From the NCBI RefSeq assembly GCF_005434975.1, contig NZ_SKCJ01000002.1, forward strand, positions 1,116,001-1,180,000: DNA of 64,000 nucleotides. The letters are read 5' to 3'. The notes under the pieces were generated by a model that was not told where the DNA came from, did not search any database, and saw nothing but the letters and a program-made list of their open reading frames with translations. Numbering within the stretch: position 1 is the first letter of the stretch; every line of letters starts with the position of its first letter. Positions 17,284 to 26,468 of this stretch are shown here, piece by piece. The position numbers and the translations under genes were made by a program. This stretch comes from Parerythrobacter lutipelagi (GTDB lineage: Bacteria > Pseudomonadota > Alphaproteobacteria > Sphingomonadales > Sphingomonadaceae).

Positions 17284-18357
17284 ATGGCCTCGCTACTGAA
17301 GTTCTACAAATTCTCGCTGGTTTTCACCGCGGTCTGTTTTGCCCTTGCCGCCTGGTACGGGTGGTCCAGCACGGGCACTCTGGGCGGTATGTTGTCGATG
17401 CTCTGGATCGTGCTCGTGCTCTCGATCCTGGAAGTATCGCTGAGTTTCGACAACGCCGTGGTCAACGCGACCGTCCTGCGCGATATGGATCCGGTCTGGC
17501 AGCAACGCTTCCTGACCATCGGCATCCTGATCGCCGTGTTCGGAATGCGCATCGTATTCCCGATCGCCATTGTCGCAATCGCCGCAGACCTTGGACCGAT
17601 TGAAGCGGTCACAATGTCGCTGAACCAGCCAGAGGAATACGAACGCATCGTATCGGAAGCACACCTCGGGATTGCCGGCTTTGGTGGCGCTTTCCTGGCC
17701 ATGGTGGGGCTCTCATTTTTCTTCGATTCAGACAAGAACGTCCATTGGATCGGTTCACTTGAAAGAACCATCAGCCGGTTTTCCAGTGTGCCGGCGGTCG
17801 AAATCGGGCTGGTGCTGGGAACAGTCTACGGGGTCTCGATACTGTTGACGACGGAGGAAAGCGTCGTCTTTCTTACTGCAGCGATCCTGGGACTGGTGAC
17901 ATATATCGGCGTGAACGCGCTTGGGGCAATTATCGAGCAACGTGAGGCGCGCAAGAAAGCCGCCGACGAAATCGTGCGTTCCGGCTTTGGTGGATTTCTT
18001 TACCTCGAAGTCCTGGACGCATCGTTCAGCTTCGACGGCGTAATCGGAGCCTTCGCCCTGTCCAACAATATGATCGTGATTGCCTTGGGGCTGTCTGTCG
18101 GCGCGATGTTTGTGCGTTCCATGACGATACACCTCGTGCGCGAAGGCACACTCGCGCAATACCGTTATCTGGAACATGGCGCTTTCTGGGCCATAATCGT
18201 GCTCGGCTTCATTATGCTTTTCTCAGCCAAATTCCATATACCCGAGACAATAACAGGTTTGATCGGCGCCGTGTTGATCGGCTTCTCCCTGTGGTGGTCG
18301 ATCCGTTTCAATCGGAGGAATGGCTCTGAACAAGCGACCGATCTGCCAGGCGCGTAG
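17284..18357 (+). CDS. DUF475 (TerC-like) integral membrane protein
   Basis: A 357-residue polytopic inner-membrane protein. LSILEVSLSFDNAVVNATVL and the later YLEVLDASFSFDGVIGAFAL are the paired acidic intramembrane motifs of the DUF475/TerC-like group, which is linked in other bacteria to metal ion handling or tellurite resistance. That function is family knowledge only. The ATG at 17284 is chosen just before the first helix; upstream codons lie in the intergenic hairpin. Its 3' end overlaps the convergent transporter gene by 50 bases. Confidence 0.85.
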   Translation: MASLLKFYKFSLVFTAVCFALAAWYGWSSTGTLGGMLSMLWIVLVLSILEVSLSFDNAVVNATVLRDMDPVWQQRFLTIGILIAVFGMRIVFPIAIVAIAADLGPIEAVTMSLNQPEEYERIVSEAHLGIAGFGGAFLAMVGLSFFFDSDKNVHWIGSLERTISRFSSVPAVEIGLVLGTVYGVSILLTTEESVVFLTAAILGLVTYIGVNALGAIIEQREARKKAADEIVRSGFGGFLYLEVLDASFSFDGVIGAFALSNNMIVIALGLSVGAMFVRSMTIHLVREGTLAQYRYLEHGAFWAIIVLGFIMLFSAKFHIPETITGLIGAVLIGFSLWWSIRFNRRNGSEQATDLPGA

Positions 18358-19291
18358 ACAGCGGCGCAGCGAGCATCAGCTGCACCAGATGATAGAGCAG
18401 CAAGGGTGCAATGATAAATCCGGCGACCTCAGGCGTAAATAACAGAGCGGCCAATGGTGCTCCGATAGCAACGCTCTTTTGAGAGGCAGCAAAAAGGAAT
18501 GCGATCCTGTCCGCCAGCGGGAATTGCAACAACCCGCCGACCATCCATGATCCGAAATTGGCCACAGCCAGAAAAAGCAGAACCAGCGCAAAGAGCCATG
18601 CCCAGCCTATCGCCGTAACCTGCGTGGCAATCCCTTGATCGACTGCGCCTGAAAACGCGACATAGACGGCGATCGCGATGACAACCCGGTCCAACCAAAC
18701 CAATTTGCTGCGCCGGGATTCGATCCAGTTCCGCGCTCGATTCTGGATCGAGAGCCCGAGCAGCAGCGGCAGGACAAGTAGCAACGCTATGCGAATGATG
18801 GTTTCATAGCCGACATTTGCGACCACTCCTCCGCCTAGGAGTGCGAACAGCGGAACGGTGACAAACACGCCCGCGATGTTCACGAGCGCGGCACCGACAA
18901 CCGACAGTGCGACATTGCCCCCCGCAATGATTGTATAGGAAGTTGCTGACTGAATGGTCGAAGGCAAGGTGCCAAGAAATAGAAATCCAAGCGCAACCAT
19001 TGGTGGCAGCACACCCGACGCCAGCTTGGCGAAACCCAGTCCAACAAGCGCCATCGCAACAAAAACCCACAGCAAAAGCGGTAGGAAAAACCCGAGGCGA
19101 GCAAAAGATCGCACGATCTCCCGCCGATCAATGCGCAATCCGTTGACGAAGAACAGCAGAAAAATCGCACCATTGGAAACGGCGCGCGCTATCTCCAGCG
19201 TGCGATCTATCGCCGGAACCAAAAATGCCAGCAGGATCGCCAGCAAGAGCAGCTTGACCATCGGGTCGAAGAGTGAAGCGATGCGAGACAT
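18308..19291 (-). CDS. Bile acid:sodium symporter (BASS) family transporter
   Basis: A 327-residue inner-membrane protein with about 10 helices. The central GTLPSTIQSATSYTIIAGGNVALSVV region with an intrahelical polar break and AASQKSVAIGAPLAA are typical of the BASS/SBF-like family (PF13593 subgroup). Substrates in bacteria range from organic anions to pantothenate precursors, and none can be assigned here. The ATG at 19291 is preferred to the in-frame GTG at 19303. The C-terminal 50 bases overlap the end of the convergent DUF475 gene. Confidence 0.83.
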   Translation of the reverse strand: MSRIASLFDPMVKLLLLAILLAFLVPAIDRTLEIARAVSNGAIFLLFFVNGLRIDRREIVRSFARLGFFLPLLLWVFVAMALVGLGFAKLASGVLPPMVALGFLFLGTLPSTIQSATSYTIIAGGNVALSVVGAALVNIAGVFVTVPLFALLGGGVVANVGYETIIRIALLLVLPLLLGLSIQNRARNWIESRRSKLVWLDRVVIAIAVYVAFSGAVDQGIATQVTAIGWAWLFALVLLFLAVANFGSWMVGGLLQFPLADRIAFLFAASQKSVAIGAPLAALLFTPEVAGFIIAPLLLYHLVQLMLAAPLSTRLADRSLVQSHSSD

Positions 19292-19339
19292 CGCGGACAC
19301 CACTGGCTTGCCAGACGATCAATGTCGAGCGGTGGTCAG

Positions 19340-21118
19340 CTACGCTGTTTCAAAAAGCCGCACTTTCGTCTCCACAACATCGATCAGCAATTGGTCGACC
19401 TCAGCTTTGCGATAGGCATCGAGCAGAATTTTCGCCGCAAACGGGCTCATAGGTTGGAGGTCATGCGCCGCTTCTGCATATTCGACCGCGAGGTCGATTT
19501 CATCGAGGGCGATTGCTGCCTTTGCCCGCATCGAGAGCAAAAGGTAGTCTCGCGCTGCGCCGTGCAGGATCGCATAGTCGGCGAAGAATGCTGACGACTC
19601 CCAGTTTCCGGCATAACCGTTTTGCAAAGCCAGGGTTGTCATCGCTTCTACATTTGCTGCTTCGCCCAGCAAGAAGCCGTCGAGCAACGCCAGTGCCTGA
19701 TCGCGTTCCCCTTGGGCAATCAGAATACCAGCCATCTTGTTGACCAGCGGCCAAGGCCGCCTGATTGAACTGGCCCTGCCGTATGCATCAAGCGCCGGTC
19801 CCAAGCTTTGAGATGCAAGCAAAGCGTCACCCAGCAGCGCTTGTGCATCGCCAGAACCGGGGGCACGCCGTGCGAATTGATCCGCTATTCTCCGGGCATC
19901 GGAGGGCTGCTTCTCAACTATGGCGGCGCGAACAAAATTGATGGCGCCTGCACTTCCATTGCCAGCCCTCCCGCGCGCCACAGACAAGGTCGTCTCGGGA
20001 GCGATCACTCCGAATTGCGCTGACCGAGCCGTAAGGGCTCGATCGAGCAATGAAGCGGCGTTCTCCCTTTTCCCATTGGCTTCAAAAGATCGCGCCACCA
20101 AGGTCTGCAAGTAGCTTGAAGATGAAACGCGGGCAGCCTCGCTGTCGAAGCGATAAAGCAGTTCATTGTCATTTCGTCCTAGCGACAGGGCCCGTGCCAA
20201 AAGCAGTTTCACCCGGCGGTTGTCCGGTTGGATCGATGCAAGTCTTTCCAATGTTTGCGCCGAACTGGCATAGTTGCCGCGCTCGAGGTCGATGATCGCC
20301 GAGAGCAACATTGCTGCAGGAACGCCGCGTTCCAGCTCACCACTGCGCTGGAGCAAGACAATCGCGAGATCAATGTTTCCGCCGCGCGCCGCCAGGACAG
20401 CCTGCAAAAACTGTGCCTTGCGGTTGCCCGGATCGATTTTCATCATCTTCCGGGTTGCTTCAAGCATGAGCTTGGCTTGCCCCATCTCGCCCAATGTCGC
20501 AGCATATTCCCCGAGCAATTGCAGGTCATCCGGATGGCTGAGCAAAGCTTGCTCGAACCATGGCAAAGCCGCTTGCATGCCTTCCGAGTCGCGCACCAAT
20601 TGACCGTAGAACATGAGCGCTTGGAGGTTTTCAGGGCCAAGCTCGACAGCCTTCATGCCGGCCGCATACGCTTGCGCCTGTTCGCCCCCGCGATAGCGGA
20701 GCCGGCCGATATCGACCCAAAGTTCCGCATCATCACCGCCAGCAGCCAGCGCACGGTCGAACGCCTGCCCGGCCAACGGCAATTCGCCATCAAGCATCTC
20801 AAGCCGTCCGGCCATGTGATATCCGTGCGCTTTGGTGGCATCAGAAAATTCACGAGCTTTCAGCCATTCTCGCGCTTCGGCAAGGCTGCCCTGCTGGAGT
20901 TCGGCTTCACCGAGATAGGCCGCGATCTCACTGGGATCGGTACCGTCTGCGAGCATTCCGCGCAGCTCGACTTCGGCAGTTATCGGATCGTTCTGCGCAA
21001 GCGCCTGTTGCGCCTTTTCCATTGGCGAAAGTTCGGCTTGCTCCGGCGCGCAAGCCCCGAGCAGAAGTCCCATTGCCAGGATCAGGCCATTCAGGCGTTT
21101 TTCAAGTCTGAAGGTCAT
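19340..21118 (-). CDS. TPR-repeat lipoprotein, PEP-CTERM/XrtA system type (PrsT-like)
   Basis: A 592-residue exported protein. The N-terminal signal sequence ends in a lipobox LLGAC (Cys at about residue 22), so it is predicted to be lipid-anchored. The rest is a solenoid of tetratricopeptide repeats (for example AEVELRGMLADG and ALPWFEQALLSHPDD). Gene order after prsK and prsR fits the TPR lipoprotein PrsT, though known PrsT proteins are longer (about 900 residues). The start at 21118 overlaps the prsR end by 17 bases and gives a clean signal peptide. A role as scaffold in exopolysaccharide export is inferred from context. Confidence 0.75.
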   Translation of the reverse strand: MTFRLEKRLNGLILAMGLLLGACAPEQAELSPMEKAQQALAQNDPITAEVELRGMLADGTDPSEIAAYLGEAELQQGSLAEAREWLKAREFSDATKAHGYHMAGRLEMLDGELPLAGQAFDRALAAGGDDAELWVDIGRLRYRGGEQAQAYAAGMKAVELGPENLQALMFYGQLVRDSEGMQAALPWFEQALLSHPDDLQLLGEYAATLGEMGQAKLMLEATRKMMKIDPGNRKAQFLQAVLAARGGNIDLAIVLLQRSGELERGVPAAMLLSAIIDLERGNYASSAQTLERLASIQPDNRRVKLLLARALSLGRNDNELLYRFDSEAARVSSSSYLQTLVARSFEANGKRENAASLLDRALTARSAQFGVIAPETTLSVARGRAGNGSAGAINFVRAAIVEKQPSDARRIADQFARRAPGSGDAQALLGDALLASQSLGPALDAYGRASSIRRPWPLVNKMAGILIAQGERDQALALLDGFLLGEAANVEAMTTLALQNGYAGNWESSAFFADYAILHGAARDYLLLSMRAKAAIALDEIDLAVEYAEAAHDLQPMSPFAAKILLDAYRKAEVDQLLIDVVETKVRLFETA

Positions 21119-22469
21119 ACTGCTTAAGTAGATCATAGAGCGTCGGCCTGCTGATCCCGAGCAGCTTGGCCGATTGCGAGATGTTGCCCTCGCTGCGCGC
21201 GATAGCGTGACGGATGAGCTTGCGGTCGACCTGTTCGCGGGCGCTCTTGAGGTTCAGGGCTTCGACATGGTCATCGTCGCTCTCATCAAGGTCAAGATCG
21301 TCCAGACCGACTAGCTTGCCATCGGCCATGATGACCGACCGTTTTACCCGGTTCTCAAGTTCGCGGACATTGCCGGGCCACGCCCAGCTGTCGATTGCTG
21401 CGAGCGCGTCCGGAGTAAACCCCTTCACCTGCGGGTTCATCTCGGCAGAGAAACGGTTGAGAAAATGCTTTGCCAGTAATGTCGCGTCGCCAGCCCGTTC
21501 TGCAAGGCCCGGAATTTTCACAACGATCTCCGCAAGCCGATAGAACAAATCTTCGCGGAACAGTTTTTGGGTGATCATTGCTTCAAGGTCCTGGTGGGTT
21601 GCGCACACAATCCTCGTGTCGACATCAATCGCCTTGCGGCCTCCGACACGCTCGATTGTCCGTTCCTGAAGGAAGCGCAGAAGCTTGACCTGCAATGGCA
21701 ACGGTATGTCGCCGACTTCGTCAAGAAAGAGCGTGCCACCATGGGCCTGTTCGATCTTTCCTTCGGTGGTCTTCACGGCACCGGTAAACGCGCCCTTCTC
21801 GTGACCGAACAACTCGCTCTCCAGCAAGTTTTCCGGGATCGCTGCGCAATTGATCGCGACAAATGCGGCATCCTTTCGATTGCTGGCGTCGTGCAGCCCG
21901 CGTGCCAGCAATTCCTTGCCCGTTCCGCTCGCACCGAGCAGCATGACCGTTGCATTGGTGTTGGCCACACGCTCGATCGTTCGCGCGACCTTGACCATCT
22001 CGGGCGCAGTGGTGACCAGGCTGCCGAGCACGGTCTTGTCCACATTCGCCTTGTTCGCAAGACGCCGGTTCTCGTGCTCTATTTCATGCAGATTGAGGGC
22101 CCGACGAACGATCAGCCCAAGAGCATCAATATCGACCGGTTTTTGGTAAAAGTCATAAGCCCCGGACTCGATTGCCTGTAGTGCGCTCTCCCGCGCACCG
22201 TGGCCCGAAGCGACGATAACCTTCGTGTCCGGCTTGAGACTCATGATGGCATCGAGCAGCGCAAATCCCTCAGTCGTTCCGTCGGGATCGGGCGGGAGAC
22301 CCAGGTCAAGGGTGACAACTGCTGGCTCTTCAGCTCTCAATGCAGTCAGCGCGGCTTCGCGGTCACCCACTATAGTGACATCGAATTCGTCGTATGCCCA
22401 CTTGAGCTGGGCTTGCAGACCCTCGTCGTCTTCGACAATCAAGAGCTTGGGCTTGGCGTTGGCCATCAT
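21102..22469 (-). CDS. prsR: PEP-CTERM-box response regulator PrsR, sigma-54 dependent
   Basis: A 455-residue NtrC-type regulator. The receiver domain has phospho-acceptor Asp55 (TLDLGLPP) and Lys110; an AAA+ domain follows with Walker A GASGTGKE at 179-186 and the sigma-54 contact loop GAFTGA at 226-231; a Fis-type HTH is at the C-terminus ([20 protein letters not shown]). PrsR works with the kinase PrsK in exosortase-linked exopolysaccharide loci. Its start overlaps the prsK stop. It needs sigma-54 promoters, none of which I could recognise in the window. A second Met at residue 2 makes the exact start uncertain by one codon. Confidence 0.93.
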   Translation of the reverse strand: MMANAKPKLLIVEDDEGLQAQLKWAYDEFDVTIVGDREAALTALRAEEPAVVTLDLGLPPDPDGTTEGFALLDAIMSLKPDTKVIVASGHGARESALQAIESGAYDFYQKPVDIDALGLIVRRALNLHEIEHENRRLANKANVDKTVLGSLVTTAPEMVKVARTIERVANTNATVMLLGASGTGKELLARGLHDASNRKDAAFVAINCAAIPENLLESELFGHEKGAFTGAVKTTEGKIEQAHGGTLFLDEVGDIPLPLQVKLLRFLQERTIERVGGRKAIDVDTRIVCATHQDLEAMITQKLFREDLFYRLAEIVVKIPGLAERAGDATLLAKHFLNRFSAEMNPQVKGFTPDALAAIDSWAWPGNVRELENRVKRSVIMADGKLVGLDDLDLDESDDDHVEALNLKSAREQVDRKLIRHAIARSEGNISQSAKLLGISRPTLYDLLKQYDLQT

Positions 22470-24586
22470 GCCACCTCGCTGTCTGGTTTGCTGACTTCCC
22501 CCGGCTCAGCGCCGGCGAACTGTGATAGTGGAAAGGTTACTGTGAAGCGGGTGCCCAGCCCCTCTCGTGAGTCAACATCGAGCCGGCCGCCCATTGCCCG
22601 GATCAGCTCGCGCGCTTCAAATGCACCGATCCCGAAGCCCGACTGTTTCGACGAGACGAATGGCTTGAAAAGTCCGTCGCGAACAAAGTCCGCGCTCATA
22701 CCCGATCCGGAGTCGAGGATCTCTATGCGAGCACTCACGCCTTCCAGAAGGACATTGAGATAAACACGATCATCCTCAGTCCCCGCATCGACTGCATTCT
22801 GCACTAAGTGAACCAAAGCCTGTTCAAGGTTTTCGCTGTCGGCGAGCACCGTGGCGTTGTTCCGCTCAATAACCGAAATATGCGCTTGGGATTTGTAACG
22901 CACGGCAACCCGGTCGACGACTTCAAGGAGATCGATCTGGGACTTCTTGTCGGGACCCTTGCCACCATAACGGTTCAACCGGGCAAGCAAGGTATTCAGC
23001 TTCTCGCCGCTGTTGCGGAGGGTCACGAGCATGTCCGCTCTGAATTCGGGGTTCTCTGCATGCTTCTCGGCATTTCTGGACAAGAGCGACAGTTGGCTCG
23101 CCAAATTCTTGATATCATGCATGACAAAAGCAATCCGGCGATTGAATTCGTCGAAACGGGCCGCTTCCATCAGCGACTTCTGGCCGGAGTGTTCGGCAAT
23201 GTAGCTCGCGAGCTGCTGACCTACGACCCGCAAAAGGTCGAAATCCTCCCAATCCAGGCTTCGCGGTTCAGAGGGGCGCGCGAGCACTATGACGCCAGTC
23301 AATCGGTCGAAATGCAACAAGGGAACAATCGCCCAGGCCTTATCATCCTGCAGCAACCAAGCTGGCATCAATTGCCCTTCACCATGCTGATCTTTGCCCG
23401 CCCGAACATCATCCGCGTCAACAATGAATGTTCTTTGCTCGAACAGATCAGACAAGCCCGTCCCGATTGATCCACGCGGGACTTCGATGTCTTTCCAATT
23501 CCAGCGCGCCGCCAGTTCAAGGCTGCCCAGTTCTTCGCGCAGGAACAACAGCCCGCTAGGGCTGTCTGTAATATCGGCCATGGCCTTGATCGCGCGTTCA
23601 TGCAGCGACTGTCCGTCCTCCGTGCCGCGGCTGATCGTCTGAGTGAAACGAAGCCATTCAGCGCGATAGTCATAGCGATGCTGGAACAGATGTTTGACCG
23701 CTGTCACGCGCAGCCAGCCCCTCAGCCGTGCAGACGGCAGCCACAAAAGGGCAACGACACTCGCAGCGAAGGTAAATCCGACCTGGGCCAATCGTCCCAC
23801 ATTTCCACCGAGCATGTTGAGCGACTGGGCGACACCGACCATCACCAGCAGATAAGCCCCGATCAGGATCAGGGACAAAGTCTGGAATGCCAGCGTTCGC
23901 GACGGGCGCAAGCGCATCGATGCAGCCCCTCTGGTGGCTCCGATCGCCAGCGGGACAGCCGCTACCGCCACCACCAGCCCGCGCACTGCAGAAAGTTCAA
24001 ACGGAAATGCTCCGCCGAGATAGGCAACCGTGTAAACGTTGAGGTCGAAGGCCCACAAAGCTGCGAACGCCGCAGTTGTCCAACGCAGGATTTGCCGCGT
24101 CGATTGCGTCGCGCCAACATAAAGATTGTGGAGCAGAACAAGTGCGCCGACCGCAACCAGAATGCGGAACATGACTACGATCTGCAGCACCAGGACCTGA
24201 AGGTCGCTGGTCAGGGCGAGGTTTGCTGCAATCGTGATGAGGCAAAGCTGGAGGAACTCCACGAATGCCAGCGCCATTACCACGGGCCGGATCGGCTTCA
24301 TGCTCTCATGCCGTCCATCATTGGCAAAGAGGCTATAGAGAACGAAGATCCAGGAGAGATTGCGCACAATCTCCATCGCAGCTGTGAGAAGCGACAACGG
24401 GCCCAGAGCAGCATGCATTACCGACCATCCGGCAGTGCAGCCCAATGCAGCCAGAATTGGAATCCGATCAGCCCGTGCCCGGTCGCCGTGGCGCATGATC
24501 CACGCCAGCGCGACCACGCATGCAGCTGCTCCGCTCAGGTGCAGGAAGAATGCAACCATCTGCAGAATGTCCTGCCCGCCCTCCAT
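22466..24586 (-). CDS. prsK: PEP-CTERM system membrane histidine kinase PrsK
   Basis: A 706-residue sensor kinase. The N-terminal ~290 residues form seven to eight hydrophobic helices; a GAF-like domain follows (about 310-460), then an H-box FVMHDIKNLASQLSLLSRN with His490, and an HATPase domain with SGSGMSADFV and GFGIGAFEARELI. HDIKN instead of the common HELR(T/N) is typical of PrsK. The start at 24586 forms an ATGA overlap with the sugar transferase stop; 24607 would overlap it more. It is the cognate kinase of PrsR downstream. The signal it senses is unknown. Confidence 0.92.
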   Translation of the reverse strand: MEGGQDILQMVAFFLHLSGAAACVVALAWIMRHGDRARADRIPILAALGCTAGWSVMHAALGPLSLLTAAMEIVRNLSWIFVLYSLFANDGRHESMKPIRPVVMALAFVEFLQLCLITIAANLALTSDLQVLVLQIVVMFRILVAVGALVLLHNLYVGATQSTRQILRWTTAAFAALWAFDLNVYTVAYLGGAFPFELSAVRGLVVAVAAVPLAIGATRGAASMRLRPSRTLAFQTLSLILIGAYLLVMVGVAQSLNMLGGNVGRLAQVGFTFAASVVALLWLPSARLRGWLRVTAVKHLFQHRYDYRAEWLRFTQTISRGTEDGQSLHERAIKAMADITDSPSGLLFLREELGSLELAARWNWKDIEVPRGSIGTGLSDLFEQRTFIVDADDVRAGKDQHGEGQLMPAWLLQDDKAWAIVPLLHFDRLTGVIVLARPSEPRSLDWEDFDLLRVVGQQLASYIAEHSGQKSLMEAARFDEFNRRIAFVMHDIKNLASQLSLLSRNAEKHAENPEFRADMLVTLRNSGEKLNTLLARLNRYGGKGPDKKSQIDLLEVVDRVAVRYKSQAHISVIERNNATVLADSENLEQALVHLVQNAVDAGTEDDRVYLNVLLEGVSARIEILDSGSGMSADFVRDGLFKPFVSSKQSGFGIGAFEARELIRAMGGRLDVDSREGLGTRFTVTFPLSQFAGAEPGEVSKPDSEVA

Positions 24587-25971
24587 CAACGCGCCCCTTC
24601 GGGCCAAAGCACGACCCGGAGAGTTTGCAGCAGGATCAGCAGGTCGAGAAACGGCGTGTAATTCTTCGCATAATAGAGATCATATTCAAGCTTGTGGCGC
24701 GAATCTTCGATGCTTGCCCCGTAGGGATAATTGATCTGCGCCCACCCTGTAATCCCGGGCTTCACCATGTGCCGTTCCGCATAGTACGGCAGTTGCTCTT
24801 CAAGATCGGTCACGAATTTGGGCACTTCGGGCCGCGGACCGACAAAGCTCATCTCACCCTTGAGCACTGACCATGTCTGCGGCAGTTCGTCGATCCGGAC
24901 CTTGCGGATGAACCGCCCAAGCCGGGTCACACGTGGGTCGTTTTTTTCGGCCCATTTGACTCCGTCTTTTTCTGCATCCGTACGCATCGAACGCAGTTTG
25001 ATGACATCGAACGCCTGACCGTAGAGCCCAACGCGCTGCTGCCGGAAGAAAGCCGGCCCTTTGCTGTCGAGTTTTACGAGCAACGCAAACAGTGCGATAA
25101 CCGGCGCAGTGAGCGCCAGGAGGAGACCGGATGCCAGGATGTCGAATATGCGCTTGGCTGCACTCGAAACCATTCTTCCGCCGGAAAAACCATCCGAGAA
25201 AATCAGCCAGCTGGGATTCACTGAATCCAGATCGACCCGGCCTGTTTCGCGCTCCATGAAGCTGCTGAAGTCGTTAACATGAACCCCCATGGTCTTGATC
25301 CGGAGCAAGTCCTTGAGAGGTAGCGCATTGCGGCGCTCCTCCAATGCCAGGACCACTTCACTCGCCGCCAGGTTGTCTACAAAACGGCCCAAGTCATGGA
25401 TTGCATCGCGCGCGATTGCCTCTTCGACTTCACGCGCGGCTTCGCTCATCGCGATATAGGAGACGATCGCAAAGCCGGATCCGGGGCGTTCTGCCAGCGC
25501 TTTGAGGCGCTTCGCTCGCAGGCCCGCTCCTAGCACTACGACTCGGCGGCGGAATGCTGCACTGCCGATGAAAGTACCAATCAACAGGCGCGCAAGGATC
25601 AGCACGCCGATCGCAAAGAGCATCGCGTAGATCAGAGTGGAACGCCAAAAAGTGGCTCCGGGAATAAGGAAATCGAGCAAGGAAACCGCGAGGATGCCAA
25701 GGCTGACCGCGACAAGGAGCCGCGCACCGGCAAATCGCAAGGAACGCAGAGCCTCGCTGCCATAAACGCCCACGGCAATCATGGCGATCCAGACAGTCAA
25801 TGAGAAACTGACGATCTGAATTATCCGGTCGGACAAAGCTCCGGGATCCATCCCGATCTGGGCCGCACGCAATTGCCAGGCGGCCTCTCCCGCCAACACA
25901 AGCAAGGCCAAATCGACTAGCCCCAACAGCATGACCGCATGCGGAATGTAATGTTTGAACAGGCGGATCAT
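24586..25971 (-). CDS. Exopolysaccharide polyprenyl glycosylphosphotransferase, PEP-CTERM system type (TIGR03013)
   Basis: A 461-residue membrane enzyme that transfers a sugar-1-phosphate to undecaprenyl phosphate, starting repeat-unit synthesis of an exopolysaccharide. Four N-terminal helices (to about 135) are followed by a CoA-binding-like domain ([18 protein letters not shown]) and the catalytic C-terminus with [32 protein letters not shown] and [13 protein letters not shown]. This matches the bacterial sugar transferase family of exosortase loci. It is the first gene of the minus-strand run sugar transferase-prsK-prsR-TPR; upstream (26049-26082) is a strong terminator hairpin, so a promoter should lie between 25972 and 26048. 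Confidence 0.92.
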   Translation of the reverse strand: MIRLFKHYIPHAVMLLGLVDLALLVLAGEAAWQLRAAQIGMDPGALSDRIIQIVSFSLTVWIAMIAVGVYGSEALRSLRFAGARLLVAVSLGILAVSLLDFLIPGATFWRSTLIYAMLFAIGVLILARLLIGTFIGSAAFRRRVVVLGAGLRAKRLKALAERPGSGFAIVSYIAMSEAAREVEEAIARDAIHDLGRFVDNLAASEVVLALEERRNALPLKDLLRIKTMGVHVNDFSSFMERETGRVDLDSVNPSWLIFSDGFSGGRMVSSAAKRIFDILASGLLLALTAPVIALFALLVKLDSKGPAFFRQQRVGLYGQAFDVIKLRSMRTDAEKDGVKWAEKNDPRVTRLGRFIRKVRIDELPQTWSVLKGEMSFVGPRPEVPKFVTDLEEQLPYYAERHMVKPGITGWAQINYPYGASIEDSRHKLEYDLYYAKNYTPFLDLLILLQTLRVVLWPEGAR

Positions 25972-26048
25972 CAGGTTCCGGTCCGGAAATTCCCATCAAT
26001 TGAGGGACCGAACTACAACCGAGATGTGAAATGTCGGTAAATTTTACA

Positions 26049-26082
26049 GAACGCTCCGGAACCCGCAGATTCCGGAGCGTTC
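26049..26082 (-). terminator. Strong hairpin terminator after the 26106-26393 gene
   Basis: GAACGCTCCGGAA (26049-26061) pairs with TTCCGGAGCGTTC (26070-26082), 13 perfect base pairs with an eight-base loop. It lies 23 bases after the stop of the small minus-strand gene and before the exopolysaccharide operon. The run after it on the minus strand (TGTAAAATT) is only weakly T-rich. Confidence 0.8.
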
Positions 26083-26105
26083 CAGAGTGAATAAGGCGTT
26101 ATTGA

Positions 26106-26393
26106 TTATTGGTTATTCGTTACATCATCGGCAACGTCTTCGGCGGCGTCTCCTACCTTCTGGGCAGCGTCGCCAACATCAGCCGCTGCTCCGGCGATGG
26201 CGTTATCCTTGGCAATCTCGGCACCGCCAAGTCGATCAAAAACGATAATCCCGCCAATCACAGCGACCACCATGATTATGAGCAGAACCCATTTTCCAGC
26301 GCCGCCACTCGAGTTCGAGTCGGTGTAGACTGTTGTTTCCGTGTGCGTTTCACCTTCAGGCGTCCGGGTAATTCGTGTACGTTCTTCAACCAT
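26106..26393 (-). CDS. Small single-pass membrane protein, unknown function
   Basis: A 95-residue protein: a charged, Thr-rich N-terminus (MVEERTRITRTPEGETHTET), a Gly/Ser linker, one hydrophobic helix at about 35-52 (WVLLIIMVVAVIGGIIVF), and an acidic Ala/Asp-rich tail (VGDAAQKVGDAAEDVADD) that could form an amphipathic coiled coil. AAGGAG lies seven bases before the ATG, so expression is likely. I do not recognise a family. It is followed by its own strong terminator, so it appears monocistronic. Confidence 0.75.
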   Translation of the reverse strand: MVEERTRITRTPEGETHTETTVYTDSNSSGGAGKWVLLIIMVVAVIGGIIVFDRLGGAEIAKDNAIAGAAADVGDAAQKVGDAAEDVADDVTNNQ

Positions 26394-26468
26394 TTCTCAA
26401 CTCCTTCGACTGAGATCAGAATCGCTGGCGAAGGATTACGTTCCGTCCAGGCAAATAAATCGGCGTGC

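Noticed and set aside
20228-21127. 299-codon plus-strand frame opposite the TPR lipoprotein
   Set aside because: Mirror of TPR codons; no signal, motif or start context.
23600-24661. 353-codon plus-strand frame opposite prsK
   Set aside because: Gln/His/Arg-rich shadow of the kinase gene with no motif and no ribosome site.
25972-26048. Sigma-54 promoter for the PrsR-linked operon
   Set aside because: I looked for a TGGCAC-N5-TTGC type element before the sugar transferase gene and saw none; PrsR targets are probably elsewhere.
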